Of a DNA stretch of 21,493 nt, positions 15,165 through 21,493 are shown piece by piece; position 1 is the stretch's first letter, and the number at the start of each line of letters is the position of its first letter. The notes under the pieces were generated by a model. That model was not told where the DNA came from. It ran no database searches and was given only the letters and a program-made list of their open reading frames with translations. The translations under genes were made by a program, and so were the position numbers. The DNA is taken from assembly GCA_900553775.1 (NCBI GenBank), contig USEZ01000020.1:1-21493 (forward strand), given 5' to 3'. The DNA is from an uncultured Slackia sp. (GTDB lineage Bacteria > Actinomycetota > Coriobacteriia > Coriobacteriales > Eggerthellaceae).

Positions 15165-16478
15165 CTACAGCACGCGGCCTACGTCTTGGCCGGCGCGGCG
15201 GATGCGCAGGATATCGCGTTCGTGCAGCTCGAACGGAACCGTGAACGAATAACGCTCCATGGTGCGGTTCGCCACGCCCACGGCCACCAACGTGCCACCC
15301 TCGCATGACGGATCGGGACCGACCAGGCGGCCGATGCCGTCGCGCTCGATATCGCTCAGATCGGTTTCGGGCGCCGCATGCCACCGCAGGTTTTCCACGC
15401 GCACCGTGCGTACATCGGCATCGGGGCTGATCACTTCGAGCTCTTCGCCTTCGAAGAAACGGTTACGGCACAGCACCTCGGCACGGAAAAGCGCATCGCC
15501 CTCGGCCGCGCAGCCCAGCACACGTGCCACCATCTGATGCGAGCGGGCGTATTCCACCGTCCCCTGGTTCTGGCCCGGGTCGCCGAAATAGAACCCCGTC
15601 GAATAGGGCCTGTGGCTCGTGGTTTCAAGCTCGGCCTGCCACGCATCGGCAGACGCGCCGTCGAGCACATGGCGATACGCATTCACCGTGGACGCCACGT
15701 AATAGGCGCCCTTCGCGCGGCCCTCGATCTTCACGCTGTTCACGCCCGCATCGGCCAATTCCTGCAGATGCGAAAGCATGTTCATGTCGTTCGAGCTCAT
15801 GATGAAGCTGCCGCGGTCGTCCTGTTCGACCGGGAAATACTGCCCCAGGCGCGTTTCCTCCACCAGCGCGTATTTCCAACGGCACGGCTGCGCGCAATGC
15901 CCCACATTGGCGCCGCGGCCGGCCAAGTGGTCGCTGATCAGGCAGCGTCCCGAGTAGGCCATGCACATGGCGCCGTGCACAAAGGCTTCCAGTTCCAGCT
16001 CCGGCGGGGTGTTATCGCGGATCTGGGCAATATCGGTCAGGCTCAGCTCGCGCGCCAGCACCACACGCTTGGCGCCCAGGTTGTAGGCCATGGTTGCAGC
16101 AGCATAATTGGTGATGCCTGCCTGGGTGGAAAAATGCACATCCACATCCGGAGCATACTGTTTGGCAAGGCGCAGTACGCCAAGGTCCGCAATGATAAAG
16201 GCATCCACCCCGGCTTCGGCCGCGTCCTTGATATACTGCGGCAGCTCGGAAAGCTCATCGTTGGTGGGCAGGTTGTTCAGGGTCAGGTATACTTTTTTGC
16301 CGCGAGCATGGGCAAAAATGCAGCCATCATGAAGCTCGCCAATGGTCAGGTTGACCGGTGCGGCGCGCATACCAAAGCGCGGCAGTGCGCAGTATACGGC
16401 ATCGGCACCATACATGACGGCATATTTCAGGGCTTCAAGGCTGCCGGCAGGCGACAGCAGTTCCGGACAGGACAACAT
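15165..16478 (-). CDS. Peptidase U32 family protein, apparently a chimera of two species
   Basis: U32-family proteins include collagenase-like peptidases and tRNA/rRNA hydroxylation factors (YegQ/TrhP, RlhA). The 437-residue frame is open and colinear with family members: it opens LLSPAGSLEALKYAVMYGADAVY and carries the family signature FVHGAMCMAYSGRCLIS (about 166-182) followed by CAQPCRWKY. The N-terminal half, encoded right of about 16,000, has Clostridia-like codon use. The C-terminal half, left of about 15,950, has high-GC Coriobacteriia-like codon use. The change falls at the signature itself, the best place for two homologues to share identical DNA. AAAGGAG lies 10 nt before ATG 16478. 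MltG is 39 nt upstream and Fic 65 nt downstream. The true genes on each side are probably normal full-length U32 genes, each only half present here. Confidence 0.85.
   Translation of the reverse strand: MLSCPELLSPAGSLEALKYAVMYGADAVYCALPRFGMRAAPVNLTIGELHDGCIFAHARGKKVYLTLNNLPTNDELSELPQYIKDAAEAGVDAFIIADLGVLRLAKQYAPDVDVHFSTQAGITNYAAATMAYNLGAKRVVLARELSLTDIAQIRDNTPPELELEAFVHGAMCMAYSGRCLISDHLAGRGANVGHCAQPCRWKYALVEETRLGQYFPVEQDDRGSFIMSSNDMNMLSHLQELADAGVNSVKIEGRAKGAYYVASTVNAYRHVLDGASADAWQAELETTSHRPYSTGFYFGDPGQNQGTVEYARSHQMVARVLGCAAEGDALFRAEVLCRNRFFEGEELEVISPDADVRTVRVENLRWHAAPETDLSDIERDGIGRLVGPDPSCEGGTLVAVGVANRTMERYSFTVPFELHERDILRIRRAGQDVGRVL
15945..16000. other. Probable chimeric junction between two genomes
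   Basis: Third-position and word usage change here, between an Eggerthellaceae-like stretch (for example TCGGGACGC for Ser-Gly-Arg) and a lower-GC Clostridia-like stretch (for example CTGGAACTGGAAGCC). The reading frame is preserved and the protein stays colinear. The boundary cannot be set to the base by eye because the signature DNA is conserved. Confidence 0.72.
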
Positions 16479-16517
16479 AAGATAACGGCTCCTTTGTTCA
16501 GTGAAGTTCAGCTTTTA

Positions 16518-17822
16518 TCAGCCCCAACCGGCGATGATGCAGTTCTGATGGTGTTCGTCTGCCGTTTTGGCATAGAAATATTCGCCAGGGTGGTCGCCGT
16601 TCGGGTTGCCGGTAACAAAGAAATAATAGCCTTCGTCCAGATATTCCTGGTCGGGATTCAGCGCGGCGGCAATGGCATCAATACCGGGATTGGTGATGGC
16701 ACCGGCGGGCAGGCCGCTGATGCGGTAGGTGTCGTAATGAGCAAGCACATCATCCGGAATAGCACCCTGTTCCGGCCAGCCGTAATAAACGGCGGTGGGC
16801 GAATTCCACAGGTAGTTATTGTCGCTATCGTTCATGATATAGCTGCTGGCATTGGATTCCAGCTTATGCTCTGCCCACTGCGGGTCATCGGATTCCAAAC
16901 GATTGTGGAAGCAGGCGGAAACCTTGGCGTCTTCTGCGGGCATACCGGCTTCTTCCTGAATAAAGCTGGCCAGAATGACAACATCATTCATTGTGGTGCC
17001 CTTTTCGTTGATGGTATCCCACAGGTCGGAAGTTTTGGCGTCGAATTCCTTATAGAAGGTGTTGACGTAATTATAGACCGAGTCATCGGTGAAGAACTCG
17101 TAAGTGTCCGGGAACAGGTAGCCCTCGCACTTCATCAGGCGGCCTTCGGTATCCGGAATGGCATTCCAGAAATCATACTGGCTGAAATCGGAACCATCCT
17201 CGCCGTTGGCGCAGGCAAGGAAATCATCCACCGAGCACAAGCCATTTTCTTCCATCTTCTGGGCAATAGCAACGGCTGTGTAGCCTTCGGGGAATGTGAT
17301 GGTAATGGTCTTGCGCTTGACCTGCTGCACGCTGAGGGTTTTCAGGATCGTGTTATAATCCATGCCGGAGCGCAGGGTGAAATCGCCATACTGCAAACCG
17401 GAAGCGCGGCCGCTGTATTTGGCATACAGCTTGAACAGCCAGTCATACTGGATGACGCCATCCTCTTTCAAAACGTTTGTGATGTCTGCAACAGTGGAAC
17501 CCTGTTCAATGGTAACGGTCTGCTCCGGGCCGAGTTCGCCGTTGCCGGCAACTTCGCCGTAGAACTGGAACACTTTCCAGCCGCCGATGCCGACGATAGC
17601 CAAAATGACAACAAGAACCACAAGCCCAATGGGAAAACGGCGGCGGACGGGTTCATCATCGTCATCCTCTGCGTACTCGTCTGGACCTTCGGCATCTTCG
17701 TACAGGTCCTGCGGGTCAGGATCAGGCTGTACCGGGCGCTTTGGTGCGGGGGCTGGCGCAGCATGATAAGCCTGGCGAGGCTGCGAGCCCTTGTCCTGGG
17801 AATCACCACGATTGATTTTCAT
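16518..17822 (-). CDS. mltG: Endolytic murein transglycosylase MltG (YceG-like)
   Basis: Cleaves nascent glycan strands near the membrane and is thought to end peptidoglycan chain elongation. The 434 residues have a proline- and acid-rich cytoplasmic N-terminus (1-60), one membrane segment (about 63-88, FPIGLVVLVVILAIVGIGG), a LysM-like region (about 100-170) and the YceG catalytic domain. Marks of the domain are EGYLFPDTYEF (233-243), ILASFIQEEAG with Glu291 at the place of the invariant catalytic Glu, FHNRL, and ISGLPAGAITNPG. Gln289 replaces the first Glu of the common ASIxExE form. ATG 17822 has AAAGGAG 7 nt upstream. It sits between GNAT and U32; mltG next to U32 is a common Clostridia arrangement, which supports natural synteny right of the junction. 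Confidence 0.94.
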   Translation of the reverse strand: MKINRGDSQDKGSQPRQAYHAAPAPAPKRPVQPDPDPQDLYEDAEGPDEYAEDDDDEPVRRRFPIGLVVLVVILAIVGIGGWKVFQFYGEVAGNGELGPEQTVTIEQGSTVADITNVLKEDGVIQYDWLFKLYAKYSGRASGLQYGDFTLRSGMDYNTILKTLSVQQVKRKTITITFPEGYTAVAIAQKMEENGLCSVDDFLACANGEDGSDFSQYDFWNAIPDTEGRLMKCEGYLFPDTYEFFTDDSVYNYVNTFYKEFDAKTSDLWDTINEKGTTMNDVVILASFIQEEAGMPAEDAKVSACFHNRLESDDPQWAEHKLESNASSYIMNDSDNNYLWNSPTAVYYGWPEQGAIPDDVLAHYDTYRISGLPAGAITNPGIDAIAAALNPDQEYLDEGYYFFVTGNPNGDHPGEYFYAKTADEHHQNCIIAGWG

Positions 17823-17876
17823 TCCAAATCTCCTTTACCAGGCAGCAGAACTGCCCTGTTTCACGTATGCACGGTC

Positions 17877-18713
17877 TTACAGCAACAGGCGGAAATAAAC
17901 GTCCGTAACGGGGAACGGCTGCCCAAGGTAACAAATCATGCCGTAACCACAGCGCCTACCCTCGCCCAGGTACAAAAACTGATTTTCCGCCAGCAGCAGC
18001 CGTGCTTTGGTCAGACCGGTATGTTCCCGCGCGGCCTGCAGCAGAATATCAGCCGAATGGTCGTTATCGGCCTGCAGCTCCATAAAAAGCAGCTCGTCCT
18101 TTTCCTGGCAATAGAGGCCGTAACCGCGCTGGTTGGAAACAATGGTCATACCGCGGCGGTAGAGCCGGGTGATCATGGTGTTCATGCTGCTTTCCGGCAG
18201 GGCGATGCAGGCGGGCTGGTAGCGCATGCGGGTGTCGATCAATTTGCGGACTGTCAGGTTATCAAACTCTGCTCGTGCCCACAAATTGTGTTCAATGGGC
18301 TTGCGGATGATGCGCAGCGGGAAGCGCCCCTGAAAATTCAGCTGGGAAAACGCTTTTGCGGCCCGCGTGCTTTGCGGTGCCGCCACAGCGAAATCACACC
18401 CTTTGGCGGAAAAGGCGCGCAGGCAGGTTGCCAGCAGTTTGGGCATCAGCCCGCGCCCCTGCAGGGACGGATCCGTTGCCATGCAGCAGAGCCATACGCC
18501 GTGGTGGTGCCCGCATTCCACTGGAACCGCACCAATCATGGCGGCCGGGATGGGCTTTGCACCGGGGGCCGGGTCCCGGGCAAGGATCAGGATATTATCC
18601 AACCCCACAATTCCACAAAGCCAGTCCAAAGCATCCTGGCGGGTTCCGCCATACGTTTTGCGGCGGAACGCAACCATCTGCTCCAAATCAGCTTCCGTTG
18701 CTTTGCAAAGCAT
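17877..18713 (-). CDS. GNAT-family N-acetyltransferase with C-terminal extension
   Basis: Uses acetyl-CoA to acetylate an unknown amine. The GNAT fold occupies about residues 1-140; WLCCMATDPSLQGRGLMPKL (75-92) supplies the pyrophosphate-binding Q/R-x-x-G-x-G/A loop (Gln85-Gly86-Arg87-Gly88). The protein is 278 residues, against about 150 for a bare GNAT domain. The second half is not recognisable as a second acetyl-CoA site and may bind substrate or form a sterol-carrier-like domain as in larger GNATs. ATG 18713 is preceded by AAGGAGG 10 nt away. It is 52 nt after tmk and 54 nt before mltG on the same strand, so it is part of the operon. The substrate cannot be predicted. Confidence 0.82.
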   Translation of the reverse strand: MLCKATEADLEQMVAFRRKTYGGTRQDALDWLCGIVGLDNILILARDPAPGAKPIPAAMIGAVPVECGHHHGVWLCCMATDPSLQGRGLMPKLLATCLRAFSAKGCDFAVAAPQSTRAAKAFSQLNFQGRFPLRIIRKPIEHNLWARAEFDNLTVRKLIDTRMRYQPACIALPESSMNTMITRLYRRGMTIVSNQRGYGLYCQEKDELLFMELQADNDHSADILLQAAREHTGLTKARLLLAENQFLYLGEGRRCGYGMICYLGQPFPVTDVYFRLLL

Positions 18714-18765
18714 GTTCTATCCCCTCCTTGCCGTATTCAACGTGTGGCTTTTGCTGCCAACGGTT

Positions 18766-19443
18766 TTAGCTCAAAATCCGCTCCAGGTATGCCATCACTT
18801 CGGACTGAATGTCCTCCGGCGTGCGGATGGTTTTCTGGCCGTCTACCGTTGTGGTACACTCAATGCGGTGCCAGCCCAGCTTGCGTGCGCAGTATTCAGC
18901 GGCGGCGCGGGAACGGGCCAGGTATTCGGTATCGCGTTCCTGAATATCTTTTTTGCTTTCATCGCCGTGGTAGCGCTGCGCAATCAGGCGCTGGCTGACA
19001 TCGGGATCAACCGCAAGGTATACAACCGCATCCGGCGCAGGCAGGCCGAGCTTTTTGTACTCGAACTCAAACAGCCACTCCAGAAAACCATCCCAGTGCA
19101 TCGGCGGCAGTTTGGAACATTGGTGAACAGCGTTGGAGGTGGTGTAACGGTCAGAGATGATTAGCCCATTCTGGCGGTAGACATTGCCCCACCTGGTTTT
19201 GTAGCTGGCAAAGCGGTCAACAGCATAAAACGTTGAAGCTGCATAAGCGTTCACGTCATCCGGGCGCTGGCCGAACTCGCCGGAAAGATACATCTTGACC
19301 AGTGCGGAGGACGGACTGTCATAATCTGGGAAGCTGATTTTCAGTGGGTCATACCCTTTGCTATGCAAATTCTGGCAGGCAAGTTCTGCCTGTGTGCCCT
19401 TGCCGGAACCATCCAGGCCTTCAAAAATAATCAGTTTACCCAT
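18766..19443 (-). CDS. tmk: Thymidylate kinase (dTMP kinase)
   Basis: Phosphorylates dTMP to dTDP. The 225 residues begin with the P-loop FEGLDGSGKGTQ (7-18), then FPDYDSP, the dTMP-binding region DRF (76-78), and the DRYTTSNAVHQ motif (98-108). A lid segment with RYHGDESKKD lies near 165. The sequence differs somewhat from the canonical Tmk (dimer and lid regions), so a related deoxynucleoside monophosphate kinase is possible. Start ATG 19443 overlaps the end of thyX by 8 nt, with AGGAGG 10 nt upstream inside thyX, so the two are probably translationally coupled. ThyX makes dTMP and this enzyme uses it, an unusually direct functional pairing. Confidence 0.88.
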   Translation of the reverse strand: MGKLIIFEGLDGSGKGTQAELACQNLHSKGYDPLKISFPDYDSPSSALVKMYLSGEFGQRPDDVNAYAASTFYAVDRFASYKTRWGNVYRQNGLIISDRYTTSNAVHQCSKLPPMHWDGFLEWLFEFEYKKLGLPAPDAVVYLAVDPDVSQRLIAQRYHGDESKKDIQERDTEYLARSRAAAEYCARKLGWHRIECTTTVDGQKTIRTPEDIQSEVMAYLERILS

Positions 19444-20218
19444 GGTTTTCAGCCTCCTGTTTCAGTGTTGCATATTTATCACGCACGGCGTTCTGCTTGC
19501 CGCAGCACATACCGCCCTCCGGGCAGGGACCCGCCAGGCAGCGGGGACCAGCTGCGGCAAAAACATGCGGCGCAAGCGGGTATACAAGGCGCAGCATTTC
19601 ATCGGCAACGGCGCGGATCTCCCACTGGGCACGGTTGCAGCAGCGCAGGTTGAAAAAGTTGTTCAGGCTGCGGCAGTTCATGGTCATTACCATTTTTGTC
19701 TCGCAGGCGTTGGGCAATACAAAGCGGGCGTCCTCGTTTGCCATTTTGCTGGCTTTGGCGCGGGCGTTTTTTTCCGGCATGCCCTGCTCCATCAAGGTGT
19801 GGGTATGCTTTTCTTCCAGTGCTTTGACCAGCTCCAGGTAGTGTTTGGCGTCGGCGTTCATTGCATCAATAAAAGCCGCTTTGGCCGCAGGGGCAGCCTC
19901 AATTTCCGGGGGAATCACATAACGGAAATCTTCCAGCCGCACATAGCGCTGGCTCTGCACACTGAAACTTGCAATGCGGTGACGGGTGACCTGTGCCAGA
20001 AAGGTGCGGGAAACGCCCTCAATGCCAAAGGTAAAGCTGGCATGTTCAATGGGGCTGGCGTGGCCGAAGTCATTCAGCTTTTGCAAAAAGGCTGCGGTCT
20101 TTTCCGGTGTTAGGCCATCCAGCAGGGTTTCGATATGTGCATCAGAATAGCACAGCTTGGCGGCTGCGGCAATGGTCTTTTCGGGGTCATTGGTGTGGGC
20201 GATCAATGTTACAAGCAT
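19436..20218 (-). CDS. thyX: FAD-dependent thymidylate synthase ThyX
   Basis: Makes dTMP from dUMP using methylene-THF and reduced FAD, without the dihydrofolate by-product of ThyA. The 260 residues contain the ThyX signature RHRIASFSVQSQRY (79-92; RHR plus seven residues plus Ser88, with Arg91) and the C-terminal NCRSLNNFFNLRCC and AQWEIR segments of the family. There is a Cys-rich tail (CLAGPCPEGGMCCG, about 229-242) of unknown role. ATG 20218 has an AGAGGG site about 10 nt upstream. The gene is 35 nt downstream of pcrA and overlaps tmk. No dihydrofolate reductase is in view, in line with ThyX use. Confidence 0.95.
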   Translation of the reverse strand: MLVTLIAHTNDPEKTIAAAAKLCYSDAHIETLLDGLTPEKTAAFLQKLNDFGHASPIEHASFTFGIEGVSRTFLAQVTRHRIASFSVQSQRYVRLEDFRYVIPPEIEAAPAAKAAFIDAMNADAKHYLELVKALEEKHTHTLMEQGMPEKNARAKASKMANEDARFVLPNACETKMVMTMNCRSLNNFFNLRCCNRAQWEIRAVADEMLRLVYPLAPHVFAAAGPRCLAGPCPEGGMCCGKQNAVRDKYATLKQEAENHG

Positions 20219-20253
20219 GGACCCGTTCCCTCTTTTCCTTTTTTATCAGTGGT

Positions 20254-21493
20254 TTATTCTTCGCTGGTCAGCTTGGTCAGCGGGGCGTAATTGGCCATTG
20301 TTTTTTTGATGCCAACGCGGTCAAACTGGATTTCTACAATACAGTCCCCCGCAACCGGCGTTACTTTCAGCACCTTGCCGCGGCCAAACACCTTGTGGTC
20401 CACAAGGTCCCCGGCTGCAAAGTTGGCGGCCTTTTTGCGTGCGGGTGCGGCGGGCGCAGTGGTAACGCCACCGCCCGCCGGAGCAACCGGAGCACCGGAA
20501 TGATGGTTGACGCGGCTACTGCCATACCCGGCGCCAAAGCTACTGCTTTGGACCGTGTGGCGGCCGCCGGGGTAGTTCGGGCTTTCGTGCCCGCCGGAAG
20601 CAAACCCACTTTGGAAGCCGCCGGCATACTTGCTGCCAAAGCCGCCGCGGTTGTATTCACTGTTCAGATACCCGCGGGAAGCCCCGGAGTATCCGCTGCG
20701 CCCGCCGGGAACATTGGTGCTGTAGCTGCCGTACCCGGCGCCAAAATCGCCGCTGTAAGCAAGCTCTGGGCTTTCGGTTTCGTCCATCACATTGGGGTCA
20801 ATCTCATCCAAAAAGCAGGAAGGCGGGTTGCGGCGCGTCTGGCCGAAAATCATACGGCTGCGGGAGGAAGAAAGATACAGCTCTTTCTTGGCGCGGGTAA
20901 TACCGACATAGCACAGGCGGCGCTCCTCTTCCATTTCTTCCTCGCTGTAGCGAGCAAGGTCACCGGGGAAAACGCCATCCTCCATACCAATGATAAACAC
21001 ATACGGGAATTCAAGGCCCTTGGCGCTATGCATCGTCATCAGGGTAACGGAATCAGCATCTTCATCATAGGAATCAAGGTCTGCAATCAGGGCAACTTCT
21101 TCCAAGAAACCGGAAAGGGTTGCGTCTTCCCCGTTCTGCTCCGCATAAGTCTTTACGGAAGAAATCAACTGGCCCAAGTTTTCCAGCCGGGTCTCGCCCT
21201 CTTCTTTCTGCGCTTTCAGCATGGCTTCGTATCCGGTCTTGCGGATCACTTCACCGGCAAATTCATCCAGCGGAAGGGTGACGGAAAGATCACACAGTTC
21301 ACGGTACATGGAGTAAAACGCGTTCAGCGCGCTGGCGGCACGGCCCAGTGCGGGATAAGAAGAAGCCTCCCGGATGATCTCCATCATCGGCACGCCGTTG
21401 GCGGCGGCCAGTTCCCCGATCTTATCAATGGTGGTGGCACCAATTTTTCGTGCAGGTTCATTGATGATGCGGCGCAGGCGCACATCATCGCGG
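20254..21493 (-). CDS. pcrA: ATP-dependent DNA helicase PcrA/UvrD (5' part beyond window)
   Basis: An SF1A helicase that unwinds DNA in repair and removes proteins from DNA. The visible 413 residues are the C-terminal part, entering at RDDVRLRRIIN in domain 2B. Motif V TLMTMHSAKGLEFPYVF and motif VI EERRLCYVGITRAKKEL are intact. A Gly/Ser/Tyr/Asn-rich linker of about 105 residues follows (20434-20754), then the Tudor-like C-terminal domain GDLVDHKVFGRGKVLKV, which in PcrA/UvrD contacts RNA polymerase. The linker is much longer and more repetitive than in Bacillus PcrA; FGAGYGS occurs twice. The gene heads the cluster pcrA-thyX-tmk-GNAT-mltG-U32, all on one strand with small gaps. The 5' end and promoter lie outside the window. 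Identity is secure. Confidence 0.95.
   Translation of the reverse strand, partial: RDDVRLRRIINEPARKIGATTIDKIGELAAANGVPMMEIIREASSYPALGRAASALNAFYSMYRELCDLSVTLPLDEFAGEVIRKTGYEAMLKAQKEEGETRLENLGQLISSVKTYAEQNGEDATLSGFLEEVALIADLDSYDEDADSVTLMTMHSAKGLEFPYVFIIGMEDGVFPGDLARYSEEEMEEERRLCYVGITRAKKELYLSSSRSRMIFGQTRRNPPSCFLDEIDPNVMDETESPELAYSGDFGAGYGSYSTNVPGGRSGYSGASRGYLNSEYNRGGFGSKYAGGFQSGFASGGHESPNYPGGRHTVQSSSFGAGYGSSRVNHHSGAPVAPAGGGVTTAPAAPARKKAANFAAGDLVDHKVFGRGKVLKVTPVAGDCIVEIQFDRVGIKKTMANYAPLTKLTSEE

Noticed and set aside
15378..18998. A very long open frame on the plus strand crossing U32, mltG and GNAT
   Set aside because: It lies antisense to three genes with clear conserved motifs on the minus strand, shows no domain of its own, and crosses the suspected chimeric junction. 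Antisense frames of this kind are common opposite codon-biased genes.

Overview
The window appears to be two genomes joined end to end. Positions 1 to about 15,950 look like a high-GC gut Coriobacteriia genome, probably Eggerthellaceae. I infer this from codon style (strong preference for C/G third positions), protein character and gene content, not from a database match. Positions from about 16,000 to 21,493 have a different, lower-GC codon style. They carry a compact housekeeping operon typical of Clostridia, probably Oscillospiraceae of the Faecalibacterium/Gemmiger kind. The change falls inside one gene, a U32-family peptidase, at its most conserved motif. A join at a sequence shared by two species (metagenome assembly or binning chimera) is the simplest explanation, and nothing should be inferred from synteny across it.

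Left part, from the left edge: the 5' part of a type IA DNA topoisomerase of archaeal style (minus strand, runs off the edge); a TetR regulator followed by an MFS drug/sugar efflux transporter (minus); a divergent degV fatty-acid-binding gene (plus) with a good terminator; an unrecognised 98-residue protein (minus); and a tightly overlapping methionine operon, metF, a separate cobalamin-dependent methionine synthase activation protein, and metH without its own activation domain. Together these three provide 5-methyl-THF, the B12 methyltransferase and its reductive reactivation.

Between metF and the U32 gene lies an accessory island of lower GC, all on the minus strand: a Fic AMP-transferase with its own inhibitory motif, an intact MmeI-like (type IIL) restriction-modification enzyme combining nuclease, methylase and specificity domain in one chain, and an AlbA_2/GHKL-ATPase/winged-helix regulator. 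The regulator gene is bracketed by a striking family of palindromes (AACGAAAA-N3-TTTTCGTT). Three lie upstream, one of them filling the spacer of a promoter with a perfect TATAAT, and one lies just downstream. A 14-bp direct repeat also occurs on both sides. The best reading is an autoregulatory operator array. This is the most interesting biology in the window.

Right part (minus strand, one probable operon in the order pcrA, thyX, tmk, GNAT, mltG, U32): the C-terminal part of a UvrD/PcrA helicase with a long Gly/Ser/Tyr-rich linker, flavin-dependent thymidylate synthase overlapping a dTMP kinase, a GNAT acetyltransferase, and the cell-wall transglycosylase MltG, leading into the 5' half of the U32 gene. 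No rRNA, tRNA, CRISPR array or insertion sequence was seen.
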